Part shown: in pieces, positions 25,512 to 34,212 of the stretch
Numbering within the stretch: position 1 is the first letter of the stretch
How the letters are laid out: every line of letters begins with the position of its first letter
Assembly (NCBI GenBank): GCA_964508135.1
Contig: CAZDSU010000027.1
Location: forward strand, 1-64,000
Length of the DNA: 64,000 bases
Source of the DNA: UBA6168 sp964508135
GTDB lineage: Bacteria; Bacteroidota; Bacteroidia; Chitinophagales; Saprospiraceae
Reading direction: 5' to 3'
Notes under the pieces: generated by a model
What the model saw: only the letters and a program-made list of their open reading frames with translations
Database searches by the model: none
Told to the model about the DNA's origin: nothing
Translations under genes and position numbers: made by a program

Positions 25512-26612
25512 TCACCATTTTATCTTCGACAGGTCCAAATTGTCCCGCACCAGTTCAATGGCCTTGCGGGCCTTTCCTAGCGTCTGCACGTTTATTTTTA
25601 CTTCCAAGTGGCTGATTTTTACTGCCGTTCCGTAAGTGTCGAGCGGCGTGGTAATGATTGGAATCTGGTGGTCTATGACATACTGCTCGTGATGGAAGTC
25701 GTCAATATGGTGCAATTGCTTTCCGTCACCCGTGATGATGATGCCCACAAGCGGCGATTTTTCCATCCCTTTTTGCTTACTCAAACGTTGAATGCCCAAC
25801 AGCGATTCATTCAGGCGGTTCTTACTGACCACTAGCAGTACGCCCCTGTCCTCTTCAAAATTATGGCTCCCCATCAGTGAAGCCGCCACCACATTTTCCA
25901 CTAAGACATTCAGGCTATTGGGGTTGAAGAGCACCCTCCCGTTGATGGCGATGGAAATGGTCGAAAGCAATGGATAAAGCAAGGTTTTTTCATAGGGTAA
26001 TACGCCGAGTAGCGGGATGCCCCACTCGGCCAATTTCAGCCCAACATAGTGATTCACTTTATCAATTTTATCGGGCAAAACCTTGTTGATAATGACCCCG
26101 GCAATGGGCACTTTTTGCTCCCGAAACAGTGCCAGGCAAAGGTTCAATCGGTCAATGGTGTACCCTACCCCACCCTCGACAATCAATATCACTGGAGCGC
26201 CAATCAATGCCGCAACATCCGCATTGCTGAGGCCCACCACGCTGCCCACGCCGGGGTGTCCAGTGCCTTCATACACCACCATTTCGTACTGTTTTTCGAG
26301 GAATTTGCTGGCCGCCTTGATGTTGTGGGCATAGGGAAATTTCTTGGGGTCGTCCAAAAAAGCCTGCGTTGCGCCCTTGCCCAAAATCACGGGACTGTGG
26401 ATTTTTGCCACTAGGTCGAAGTGCATCATGGTCGAAAAAAGCAGGGCGTCCTTGTCAACCTGCAAGTTCTCAATATCAATGGCTTCTTGGCCAACGGGCT
26501 TACAGTACCCGACCCGGATGCCCGATTGACGGAATGCTTCGACAAGGCCAAGGGTGCAGGTGGTTTTACCAACATGTTGGTTGGTGGCGGCGACGTATAG
26601 GCGTTTATTCAT
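25512..26612 (-). CDS. BioD-like ATPase with DRTGG domain (Pta N-terminal-like)
   Basis: This 366-residue protein begins with a P-loop typical of dethiobiotin-synthetase-like ATPases (YVAATNQHVGKTTCTLGLVE). Further motifs are MVVYEGTGHPGVGSVVGLSNAD and GVIINKVLPDKIDKVNHYVG. Residues about 210-310 match a DRTGG domain. The layout equals the N-terminal half of long phosphotransacetylases, but the transacetylase domain is absent. It is probably a cytoplasmic regulatory or sensing protein. Its substrate is not known. It is transcribed away from rnr. Confidence 0.8.
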   Translation of the reverse strand: MNKRLYVAATNQHVGKTTCTLGLVEAFRQSGIRVGYCKPVGQEAIDIENLQVDKDALLFSTMMHFDLVAKIHSPVILGKGATQAFLDDPKKFPYAHNIKAASKFLEKQYEMVVYEGTGHPGVGSVVGLSNADVAALIGAPVILIVEGGVGYTIDRLNLCLALFREQKVPIAGVIINKVLPDKIDKVNHYVGLKLAEWGIPLLGVLPYEKTLLYPLLSTISIAINGRVLFNPNSLNVLVENVVAASLMGSHNFEEDRGVLLVVSKNRLNESLLGIQRLSKQKGMEKSPLVGIIITGDGKQLHHIDDFHHEQYVIDHQIPIITTPLDTYGTAVKISHLEVKINVQTLGKARKAIELVRDNLDLSKIKW

Positions 26613-26924
26613 GAAGTTCGATTGTAGATTGCGCCAAAAGTAATTCTTTCCAATTTTTTAGAGCAAGGAACTTTTGTCAGCCCAACTTGTTTTAACGGCG
26701 AATGAATACCAGAAAGACCAAGCCTGCCAAGTTTCGAGCCTACCTTTTGAAAATATCATTTATTTTACATCACGGTAAACTGTTTCAGGAAAAAAATTGC
26801 CAATTTTGGCCATCGAAAACCGTGTTCTGCTTTAAACCTAACATGCTGAATTTCAGCTTCTTAAAACAAGAACTCCCGCTTTTCCCACCGAGTCAGGATA
26901 CCAATAACCTCATTTTTTTTAGAA
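26613..26924. other. Divergent intergenic region
   Basis: About 310 nt between the BioD/DRTGG gene (leftward) and rnr (rightward). It is A+T-rich and should hold both promoters. No exact TAnnTTTG element or gene was recognised. Confidence 0.4.
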
Positions 26925-29075
26925 ATGGATAAGAAAAAATTCATGAAAAAAGAGCGCAAATTCTCCGCCAGCGAGCTGCAGCGGGAAGTGCTCCGACTGT
27001 TCAAGGAAAACCCCAAGAAACAGTTCAACCCCAAACAAATCGCCAACAAGCTCCAGCTCGGCAACAGCAAAGATGCCGTTGTCCACGCCCTGGGCAAGCT
27101 CACCGAAGCAGGCTACCTCAAGCCGCTTGGCGATTTCAAATTCAAGTTGAAGCAAGCCCCTGCTAGTTTTTTACCGAAAAAAACAATGTCTGGCTACGTG
27201 GACATGACCCGCACGGGTGCTGCGTACATCGAGTGCGAAGGCCACGAAGACGACGTGTATGTCTCCGCAAAGGGCCTCGGCTCGGCACTGCACGGCGATC
27301 TCGTGGAAATCTCCGTTTGGACGCCCCGTGGCCGCCGCAAGCCGGAAGGCGAGGTGGTGAAAATCATAGAACGGGCCAGTGATGTTTTCGTGGGGACGAT
27401 TCACTTGCGGGGCAAACAGGCTATCGTCGTGCCATCGAACCCACAGGTGGCGATGGACATCTACGTTGACCTCGAAGACACGAAAGAAGCCGAGCATGGC
27501 GACCGGGTCATCGTGAAAATAACGAAGTGGCACACGTCCCCGTCGCAGCATCCGAGGGGCGTGGTGACCACGCTACTTGGTGCCGAGGGCAGTGACTTGG
27601 AGATGAAAGTCATCCTCATCGGGAAGGGCTTCCAGCTTGTTTTCCCGGAGGAAGTGGTGACGGAATCCGAGGCAATCTCAGACATAATTTCTGAGGCAGA
27701 AATCCAGCAACGGCGGGACTTCCGGAACATTACCACCTTTACGATTGACCCCGAAGATGCCAAGGATTTTGACGATGCACTCAGCTACCGGGTGCTCGAA
27801 AACGGCAACATCGAAGTTGGTGTACACATCGCCGACGTGACCCACTACCTGAATGCCGGCACTGAACTCGACAAGGAGGCTTACAAGCGCTCGACCTCGG
27901 TTTACCTCGTGGATCGGGTACTGCCGATGCTGCCGGAACGCCTTTCCAACAACCTCTGTTCTCTCCGTCCAAACGAGGACAAACTGACGTTTTCCGCTGT
28001 GTTTGAGTTCAATGAAAAAGACCAAGTGGTGAGCCGTTGGTTCGGTAAAACCATCATCCATTCCGACCGTCGGTTCAGCTACGAACAGGCACAAACCGGA
28101 TTGGAAACAGTTGAGGGCGATTTTGCGGAGGAACTCAAAATCTTGAACCGCATCGCCCACAAACTGCGCAAGGAACGCTTCAAAAACGGGGCAATTGACT
28201 TCGACACCGAGGAGGTGCGCTTCCGGTTGGATGCCAACGGCGTGCCCACGGAGGTGTATGTGAAAGACCGCAAGGATGCCCACATGCTCATCGAAGATTT
28301 CATGCTGCTGGCCAACAAGGAGGTCGCCATTTTCATCAACAAGAAAATGGAAAACCAAGCGGAAATCCCCTTCGTTTACCGTATCCACGACTACCCGAAT
28401 GACGAAAAAGTGAAGGAACTGTCGCTGTTTGCGAAGGAACTTGGCTTCCAAATGCGCATCAACACGCCACAGGAAATCGCCGCTTCGTTCAACCGACTGG
28501 CTGAGGCTGCCGACGAAAACGAGGCGTTCAAACTGCTGATGCCGCTCGCCATCCGCACGATGGCCAAGGCAGAATATTCCACCGAAAACATTGGACACTA
28601 CGGCCTTGCCTTCGATTTTTACTCGCACTTTACTTCGCCCATCCGCCGCTATTCGGACGTGCTGGCGCACCGGATTCTGTTTGAAAATCTGGGCGAAAAC
28701 ACTTTCCGAGCCGACAAGTCAAAGCTCCAGGAACAGTGCAAACACATCTCGCTGCAAGAGCGCAAGGCGATGGAAGCCGAGCGGGAAAGCATCAAGTATA
28801 AGCAGGTGGAGTTCATGCAGAAGCACGTCGGCGAAGTCTTCGACGGCTTGGTGTCGGGCATCATAGAGCGGGGCATCTTCGTGGAATTGCTGGAAAGCAA
28901 ATGCGAAGGTATGGTCGGTTTCGATTCCCTCAACGAACCCTTCGATGTGGCCGATGGACGCCTACGGGCCAAGGGCATGCGCTCTGGCCGGGTGTTCAAG
29001 ATGGGCGACCATGTGAAGGTGCTGATACTGCAAACGAACTTGCAGAAAAGGCAGATTGAGATGGAGTTGGTGTGA
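26925..29075 (+). CDS. rnr: Ribonuclease R
   Basis: This 716-residue 3'-5' exoribonuclease starts with a winged-helix domain (ELQREVLRLFKENPKKQFNP). Two cold-shock/OB domains follow (GYVDMTRTGAAYIECEG). The RNB catalytic core holds the aspartates of TIDPEDAKDFDDALSY, then HIADVTHYL, and the core ends with HFTSPIRRYSDVLAHR. A C-terminal S1 domain follows (GLVSGIIERGIFVELLESKC). It degrades structured RNA in the cytoplasm. It is shorter than E. coli RNase R (813) because it lacks the long basic tail. Confidence 0.95.
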   Translation: MDKKKFMKKERKFSASELQREVLRLFKENPKKQFNPKQIANKLQLGNSKDAVVHALGKLTEAGYLKPLGDFKFKLKQAPASFLPKKTMSGYVDMTRTGAAYIECEGHEDDVYVSAKGLGSALHGDLVEISVWTPRGRRKPEGEVVKIIERASDVFVGTIHLRGKQAIVVPSNPQVAMDIYVDLEDTKEAEHGDRVIVKITKWHTSPSQHPRGVVTTLLGAEGSDLEMKVILIGKGFQLVFPEEVVTESEAISDIISEAEIQQRRDFRNITTFTIDPEDAKDFDDALSYRVLENGNIEVGVHIADVTHYLNAGTELDKEAYKRSTSVYLVDRVLPMLPERLSNNLCSLRPNEDKLTFSAVFEFNEKDQVVSRWFGKTIIHSDRRFSYEQAQTGLETVEGDFAEELKILNRIAHKLRKERFKNGAIDFDTEEVRFRLDANGVPTEVYVKDRKDAHMLIEDFMLLANKEVAIFINKKMENQAEIPFVYRIHDYPNDEKVKELSLFAKELGFQMRINTPQEIAASFNRLAEAADENEAFKLLMPLAIRTMAKAEYSTENIGHYGLAFDFYSHFTSPIRRYSDVLAHRILFENLGENTFRADKSKLQEQCKHISLQERKAMEAERESIKYKQVEFMQKHVGEVFDGLVSGIIERGIFVELLESKCEGMVGFDSLNEPFDVADGRLRAKGMRSGRVFKMGDHVKVLILQTNLQKRQIEMELV

Positions 29076-29242
29076 TGTGCTATAACTGAAATTAAAAACC
29101 CTTTTGGAATTTTGTATTTCTATGCTTTGGTTGTTTTATGAATTAATAGCATAAACTCTGCTGCCAATACCGCCCGTGTGCTGGCTTCTGAGCGGATTTG
29201 CTTTTGGTTGGTATTGACAGTAGTACATTGTTTAGGTAGTCT

Positions 29243-30010
29243 TTATTCATACCTTAGCTGTGAAATTTGAAAATGATTTTCCAAAAATCCCATTCTGGTT
29301 TTATTATCAAGCCTTATAATATCCATTTCACCATTGGGTTTTAGTGTATGTTTCAAAATGGATGGGACACTCTCATTTTCAGTTAACTTGAAAATTATGA
29401 TAATTCCAGCAATCAAAACTGAATAAGAAGGTATGGAATCATTAAGAAGCCTAACAGGTGCAGCAATGCATCCATTTAAATTTAATGCTTCATCATTGCA
29501 ATCGAATAAAACAAAAGGATATTCCTCAACTTTCCCTGGGGATTCATTCAAAATCATTCTTCTTATCTTATTTTCATGTATCCCAAGGTCAACATCTTGG
29601 AAAAAGCTTCGATTACAGATACTCATACGCCATAAAATGGATAACAAATAAACTTTAAATTTTTGATAATCAATTTTACTCAAAGTGTCAAACTTAACTT
29701 CGTTCTTTTGATATTTTGTACTTTTTAAATTATTACATAGAATTTTTTCAATAAATATTTTAGAGCCATAATATTCCAAATTTTGGCCTAAGATTACATT
29801 GTCACAATTTTGGCATAAAATTCCACCTTCGTATTCTCCATTAAAATGTCTAGTATAATTTGGTATGTATTCATTCTTTTTATGTGATTCAAATTTTATC
29901 AAACTGTGATCCAAATTGAATACATATTTGTACAAGGAATCTGGGATAATATGAGATTCATTAAGAAGTAATTTTACATTTCCACAAAGTTTACATTTTC
30001 CACTTTTCAT
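29243..30010 (-). CDS. HNH-like / treble-clef zinc protein of unknown role
   Basis: This 255-residue protein starts KCKLCGNVKLLLNESHIIP: a CxxC, then an SHIIPD motif, then LCQNCDNVILGQ. This C-x2-C...H...C-x2-C order is that of HNH_5-type or treble-clef nuclease domains, though the terminal catalytic His is not evident. The rest is unlike anything I recognise. The coding sequence is visibly far more A+T-rich than its neighbours (ATT/AAA/TTA codons dominate), as expected for a recently gained gene. It sits alone between rnr and a membrane-protein gene. Nuclease activity is a guess from the motif. Confidence 0.6.
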   Translation of the reverse strand: MKSGKCKLCGNVKLLLNESHIIPDSLYKYVFNLDHSLIKFESHKKNEYIPNYTRHFNGEYEGGILCQNCDNVILGQNLEYYGSKIFIEKILCNNLKSTKYQKNEVKFDTLSKIDYQKFKVYLLSILWRMSICNRSFFQDVDLGIHENKIRRMILNESPGKVEEYPFVLFDCNDEALNLNGCIAAPVRLLNDSIPSYSVLIAGIIIIFKLTENESVPSILKHTLKPNGEMDIIRLDNKTRMGFLENHFQISQLRYE

Positions 30011-30128
30011 AGTTTCATTTTAATGACCTTTAGCTCTGGATATAAGCATTGAGTCTTCCACTGACATTAAAACAAATGTACTGCGTCAATCCGCCGTGAA
30101 GCTCGGTTTTTTCTGGAAAAATGCACCC

Positions 30129-30704
30129 CTACCACATCGAAAACAGCACCACAATCACCACAATCACAATGATGATAATGACCAAATACTGAAACATCCC
30201 CCACTGGCTGCGGTACTCGTTGTACATCAGTTCCACGCAGTCCCGCCATTTTAGGCCCCGCACGGCCCCCTCGTAACCCATGAAAAAATAGCGCTTGCCC
30301 TTGTGCTGGTTGCCGTGCTTGCGGAGGATGAAGAAGAAGTTGTTGAGGAAGGCAAGCTCGTACAGTTCGCTGCGGCCAGGGCCTTTGTCGCCGCCTTGTT
30401 CGATAATCATTTTGTTGGTGCCATCGAGCAGGCGCCAGCGGCCCTTGCTCACGTTGCCGTCCACGGACAGCAAGTACTCGCCGCCTTCGTTGAAGAAGTG
30501 TAGCACCGATTCCTGAAAGCCGGGGTCGTCCCGAATTTCGAGCCAGGGCTTGCCGCCGGGTGCCACGTAGAACTTCTGCTCCCGGAGGTCTTCGCCGAGG
30601 TGCCCGATTTGTGGCAGAATCGAGTCAATAAAATCGTCGAGGTTCTGCTTGTCCGGCAGGTCCACCTCGAAGGTTTCTTCTATTTTGTCGAAAGGACTTT
30701 CCAA
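30129..30704 (-). CDS. Tail-anchored membrane protein of unknown function
   Basis: This 191-residue protein starts at a TTG codon; no in-frame ATG exists near the start. An acidic N-terminus is followed by a beta-rich domain (GKPWLEIRDDP, YLLSVDGNVSKGRWRLLDG, MIIEQGGDKG) and one C-terminal transmembrane helix (LVIIIIVIVVIVVLF). It is predicted to be cytoplasmic with a C-terminal anchor. The strand order with GRWRLLDG recalls lipocalin-like folds, but this is weak. Upstream, a word dyad separates it from hemL. Confidence 0.65.
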   Translation of the reverse strand: MESPFDKIEETFEVDLPDKQNLDDFIDSILPQIGHLGEDLREQKFYVAPGGKPWLEIRDDPGFQESVLHFFNEGGEYLLSVDGNVSKGRWRLLDGTNKMIIEQGGDKGPGRSELYELAFLNNFFFILRKHGNQHKGKRYFFMGYEGAVRGLKWRDCVELMYNEYRSQWGMFQYLVIIIIVIVVIVVLFSMW

Positions 30705-30706
30705 TG

Positions 30707-30812
30707 ATTTACGATTTTAGATTGACGATTGACGATTGGGAGGGCCGTTCCCTGACATTTACGATTGCAGCAGTGTCCCCAATCGTAAATCGTAAATCGT
30801 CATTCGTAAATA
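30707..30812. repeat. Imperfect word dyad between divergent genes
   Basis: The left arm (30707-30740) and right arm (30777-30812) carry iterated ACGATT/TTTACGATT words in inverted orientation. It begins 3 nt before the TTG start of the minus-strand gene and covers the region expected to hold its promoter. Confidence 0.65.
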
Positions 30813-30890
30813 ATTTCAAAGGTAAGGGTTTCACTTTTTTGCTCCGCAATATTTTTACTAACTGCTTACACGCACGGGCGGCGGATGCGC

Positions 30891-30898
30891 TACTTTTG
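30891..30898 (+). promoter_or_regulatory. TAnnTTTG element ahead of hemL
   Basis: TACTTTTG fits the Bacteroidota -7 consensus and ends 4 nt before the hemL ATG, which would give a nearly leaderless mRNA. Confidence 0.4.
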
Positions 30899-30902
30899 CG
30901 GC

Positions 30903-32222
30903 ATGAAAACACTGCCTGACATCAAGCGCACCAATTCCGAAGCACTATTTGCGACTGCCAAAACCTATTTCCCCGGCGGGGTCAACTCGCCCGTGAGGGC
31001 CTTCAAGTCGGTGGAGGGCACACCGCTTTTTTTCAAAAAAGGTGAGGGCTGCCGCCTCACCGACGAAGACGACAACGTGTTCGTGGATTTCTGCTGCTCG
31101 TGGGGGCCGCTGATTTTGGGTCATGCGCATCCCGCTGTAAATCAGGCGATTATAACCGCTGCGGCCAACGGAACGAGCTTCGGCGCACCTACCCGACTGG
31201 AGAACGAACTGGCCGAACTGATACTTTCCAACAACTGTTTCATCGAAAAAATCAGGTTCGTGAGTAGCGGCACGGAGGCCGTTATGTCGGCCATTCGGCT
31301 GGCGAGGGGCTACACGGGGCGCAACAAAATCCTGAAGTTCGAGGGCTGCTACCACGGCCACGTGGATGCGCTGCTGGTGAAGGCGGGTTCTGGCCTCGTG
31401 ACCTTCGGCGAGAGCACTTCGGCGGGCATCCCAGCGGCGTTTGTGGCGGAGACCATCGTCGTGCCGTTGAATGACCTGATGGCGCTGGACGAGGCGCTGC
31501 GCCAGCATGGTTCCGACATCGCCTGCGTCATCATCGAACCGATACCCGCCAACAACGGGCTGCTGCTGCAAGCTGAGGCGTTCCTGGCTGCCCTTCGGGA
31601 CAGATGCACGTCGCTCGGCATCCTGTTACTTTTTGATGAGGTGATTTCTGGCTTTCGGGTCGGCTTCGAGGGAGCCGCTGGGTTATACGGCATCGCCCCG
31701 GACATCGTGACTTACGGTAAAATCATCGGCGGAGGTATGCCCGTCGGGACCTACGGTGCCAGTGCCGAAATCATGTCGAAAGTCTCGCCGGATGGCCCGG
31801 TTTACCAAGCTGGTACGCTTTCTGGCAACCCCGTGGCGATGGCTGCTGGAAAGGCGGCTTTGACGGAATTGCTCAAGCCGGGGTTTTATGAAAACCTGAA
31901 AGCCAAGACTGACAAGTTTCTGCAAAAAATCACAAACCATTGTTTGTCAAAGGATTATAAAGTCAGCTTCCCATCCGTTGGCTCCATTTTCTGGATTGCT
32001 TTTTCCAAGGAAACCATTCGCAGCGCCGAGGAAATTGACGCTGGGAGCATGTCTCATTTCAAGGTTTTGCACCGGGAACTGCTCAAGCGGGGCGTTTACC
32101 TGGGGCCGTCAGGTTACGAGGTGGGCTTTGTTTCGGCGGCGCATTCCGAGGGCGATTTGGACTTCGCTGCGCAAATGATGTGTGATGCGATGGATGTGGT
32201 GTTTGAAGGGAACACGGATTAA
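30903..32222 (+). CDS. hemL: Glutamate-1-semialdehyde 2,1-aminomutase
   Basis: This 439-residue class-III aminotransferase converts glutamate-1-semialdehyde to 5-aminolevulinate, an early step of tetrapyrrole synthesis. Motifs are FPGGVNSPVRAF near the start, SSGTEAVMSAIRLARGYTGR, LLLFDEVISGFR, and YGKIIGGGMPVG with PLP lysine at about 273. The start is the ATG at 30903. The last five codons (EGNTD) and the stop codon come from the left arm of a 33-bp inverted repeat. Confidence 0.95.
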   Translation: MKTLPDIKRTNSEALFATAKTYFPGGVNSPVRAFKSVEGTPLFFKKGEGCRLTDEDDNVFVDFCCSWGPLILGHAHPAVNQAIITAAANGTSFGAPTRLENELAELILSNNCFIEKIRFVSSGTEAVMSAIRLARGYTGRNKILKFEGCYHGHVDALLVKAGSGLVTFGESTSAGIPAAFVAETIVVPLNDLMALDEALRQHGSDIACVIIEPIPANNGLLLQAEAFLAALRDRCTSLGILLLFDEVISGFRVGFEGAAGLYGIAPDIVTYGKIIGGGMPVGTYGASAEIMSKVSPDGPVYQAGTLSGNPVAMAAGKAALTELLKPGFYENLKAKTDKFLQKITNHCLSKDYKVSFPSVGSIFWIAFSKETIRSAEEIDAGSMSHFKVLHRELLKRGVYLGPSGYEVGFVSAAHSEGDLDFAAQMMCDAMDVVFEGNTD

Positions 32223-32288
32223 CACGGATTGGACACGGATTATTTACCGAATAGAAATCCGTGTCCAATCCGTGTTAATCCGTGTTCC
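32209..32288. repeat. Perfect 33-bp word dyad spanning hemL stop and next start
   Basis: Arms 32209-32241 and 32256-32288 are perfect reverse complements with a 14-nt loop. Each arm is built of three copies of AACACGGATT/GGACACGGATT. The hemL stop (32220-32222) lies in the left arm and the GTG start of the next gene (32282) in the right arm. Confidence 0.9.
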
Positions 32289-33796
32289 AACTAATCAAAA
32301 AACTCAAGCCTGTGCGACCCCTACTCATCTTCCTTTTTCTGACTCAAATCACTGCGCCAGCAATGGCCAAAAAGCGCTTTGAGTGGACGCCCGCCCTGCG
32401 CACCGCCTACGACAAAACCCTCAGCTTGCGCTTCGTGGAAGCAGAGGCCGACCTCGCCACCATCCGCCGGAATGACCCGGACAACCTGCTCATTTTGCAC
32501 GTAGAAAACTACCTGGACTTCTTTCACGTGTACATCAACGAGGAAGTGACCGAGTTCAAAAAACTGGAAAAAAACAAGGACAAACGGTTGGAAATTATTG
32601 AAAAGGAAGGGGATAAATCGTCGCCGTATTACCTTTTTCTGCAAGCAGACATACGGCTGCACTGGGCGCTTGCCCGGCTGAAATTCGAGGAGTATTCGAC
32701 GGCGTTTTTTGAAACCAACAAGGCGTTCAAGCTGCTCACGGCCAATGCCAAACTGTTCCCGAAGTTCATGCCCAACAAAAAAGACCTCGGCATCCTCCAT
32801 GCCATCGTGGGAACGATCCCCGACAACTACAAGTGGACGGTGAATTGGCTGAGTAGCATGGAAGGCTCGATGGAACAGGGGAAAGCAGAGCTGGAAGAGG
32901 TGCTGAGTTTTGCCAAAAAGCAGGATTTCATTTATGAAAACGAAATTTACGTTTACTACGCCTATTTGATGTTGCACCTCGAAAACGACAACGAAGAAGC
33001 CTGGGAAATCATCAACAAAGCCGACCTGAACCCTGCCGAAAATCCGCTTGCCTGCTTCGTGATGGCCAACGTTGCCATGCGCACCGACCGGGGCGACGAG
33101 GCCATCAAAATCTTGCTCAAAAGGCCGACGGGCAAGGAGTTTCACCCATTTTACTATCTCGATTACATGCTCGGCTTGGTCAAGTTGCAGCGCCTCGACA
33201 AAGATGCCAACACCTATCTTCAACGCTACGTGGACAACTACAAAGGGCGAAATTTCATCAAGGACAGCTATCAAAAACTGGCCTGGGACGCCTTGTTGCA
33301 CGGCGACCCGCAGGGCTATAAAAAGTTTATGAACCTCTGTAAATCAAAGGGTTACACCATCGTTGGAAGTGACCGCAGCGCCAATGCAGAGGCAAAGTCG
33401 GGCGATGTACCGGCGGTCGAATTGCTAAAAGCGAGGGTGCTTTTCGATGGTGGCCGCTTCCAACGAGCCTACGATGTGCTAAAGGAAAAAAAGGCCTCCG
33501 ACTACTTCTCCGAAAAGAATCAACTTGAATACAACTACCGCATGGGCCGAATCACGCACAAGCTGGGCAGGTATGCGGAGGCGTTGAATTTTTACCAGAC
33601 CACCATTGACAAAGGGCGGGACAGTCCCTACTATTTTGCTTGCCGCTCGGCACTTGAAAAAGGGCATATCCTGGAGGAACTGGGGCGCACCAAACAGGCC
33701 CGTGTAGCATTCAACCTTTGCCTTGACATGTCGCCCGATGACCACAAGACAGGGTTGCACCAACAGGCTAAGGCGGGGCTGCGGCGCCTAAAATGA
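32282..33796 (+). CDS. Exported TPR protein
   Basis: This 504-residue frame opens at GTG 32282 inside the repeat arm. A second in-frame GTG at 32312 gives a cleaner signal peptide (RPLLIFLFLTQITAPAMA), and no ATG precedes the mature domain. Helical repeats continue to the end (AYLMLHLENDNEEAWEII, YRMGRITHKLGRYAEALNFY, ALEKGHILEELGRTKQARVAF). The segment ILHAIVGTIPDNYKWTVNW is conserved in related Bacteroidota TPR proteins. The role is unknown; a periplasmic scaffold is likely. Either start is possible. Confidence 0.75.
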   Translation: MFQLIKKLKPVRPLLIFLFLTQITAPAMAKKRFEWTPALRTAYDKTLSLRFVEAEADLATIRRNDPDNLLILHVENYLDFFHVYINEEVTEFKKLEKNKDKRLEIIEKEGDKSSPYYLFLQADIRLHWALARLKFEEYSTAFFETNKAFKLLTANAKLFPKFMPNKKDLGILHAIVGTIPDNYKWTVNWLSSMEGSMEQGKAELEEVLSFAKKQDFIYENEIYVYYAYLMLHLENDNEEAWEIINKADLNPAENPLACFVMANVAMRTDRGDEAIKILLKRPTGKEFHPFYYLDYMLGLVKLQRLDKDANTYLQRYVDNYKGRNFIKDSYQKLAWDALLHGDPQGYKKFMNLCKSKGYTIVGSDRSANAEAKSGDVPAVELLKARVLFDGGRFQRAYDVLKEKKASDYFSEKNQLEYNYRMGRITHKLGRYAEALNFYQTTIDKGRDSPYYFACRSALEKGHILEELGRTKQARVAFNLCLDMSPDDHKTGLHQQAKAGLRRLK

Positions 33797-33827
33797 GTTG
33801 GCAGTTCGACAGTTTGCAGTTGGCAGT
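33796..33827. repeat. AGTTGGCAGT word repeat after the TPR gene
   Basis: AGTTGGCAGT occurs at 33796-33805 and 33818-33827, with the variant AGTTTGCAGT between them. The first copy begins on the last base of the TGA stop codon. Confidence 0.55.
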
Positions 33828-33897
33828 CAGCGAGAGGGAATTTGGTCAATTGGAGAAAAATATTTCCAGAAGGGAACAAAAAAGAACCAATCTGCGC

Positions 33898-33905
33898 TAT
33901 ATTTG
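33898..33905 (+). promoter_or_regulatory. TAnnTTTG element ahead of tRNA-Met
   Basis: TATATTTG followed by GCGCC fits the Bacteroidota -7 element, 110 nt before the tRNA. Confidence 0.4.
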
Positions 33906-33918
33906 CGCCCGCTTCGGA

Positions 33919-34010
33919 GGAAGGATTTGAGAGATTGAGAATTTATGGGTTTGAAAAGTGCAGACCCTACCGCCTCTCAAACCCTTAATCTCCCAAGCTC
34001 TCAAACCCTC
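33919..34010. repeat. Word dyad in the leader of tRNA-Met
   Basis: The left arm (33919-33958) has TTTGAGAGATTGAG...GGGTTTGA and the right arm (33974-34010) is its imperfect inverse (TCTCAAACCCTTAATCTCCC then CTCTCAAACCC). It ends 5 nt before the tRNA. Confidence 0.65.
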
Positions 34011-34015
34011 AAAAC

Positions 34016-34089
34016 GGCGAGGTAGCTCAGCTGGTTAGAGCGTGCGATTCATAATCGCAAGGTCGGGAGTTCAAGCCTCCCTCTCGCTA
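34016..34089 (+). tRNA. tRNA-Met (anticodon CAT)
   Basis: 74-nt cloverleaf. The acceptor stem GGCGAGG pairs with TCTCGCT (two G-U pairs). D-arm AGCTCAGCTGGTTAGAGC. Anticodon stem TGCGA/TCGCA with loop TTCATAA. T-arm GGGAG TTCAAGC CTCCC. Discriminator A. The G1-U72 pair and the anticodon stem without three G-C pairs argue against an initiator, so elongator Met is likely. A lysidine-modified tRNA-Ile(CAT) is not excluded. CCA is not encoded. Confidence 0.93.
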
Positions 34090-34093
34090 CAAA

Positions 34094-34130
34094 AAAAAGC
34101 CCGCCACCGGAAACGGTGAGCGGGCTTTTT
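34094..34130 (+). terminator. Terminator after tRNA-Met
   Basis: AAAAAGCCCGC-CACCG and CGGTG-A-GCGGGCTTTTT pair around a GAAA tetraloop and end in a T-run. Confidence 0.9.
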
Positions 34131-34212
34131 AGGTATGAGGTTTGGAGGTATGAGGTATGCAGACCCTTGCTTCAGCTCTTCATACCTCCATACCTCATAC
34201 CTCCATACCTCT
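34131..34212. repeat. GAGGTATG word dyad
   Basis: The left arm (34131-34159) of AGGTATGAGG words and the right arm (34181-34212) of CATACCTC words are inverted copies. The right arm overlaps the TAG stop of the minus-strand DUF4836 gene. The word is the same as at 8056-8087. Confidence 0.8.

Noticed and set aside
25512..26612. Phosphotransacetylase or dethiobiotin synthetase
   Set aside because: The transacetylase domain is missing, and the DRTGG domain does not occur in BioD.
26702..26932. 76-codon frame upstream of rnr
   Set aside because: Low-complexity Phe/Lys composition, no domain, overlaps the rnr start; probably leader sequence.
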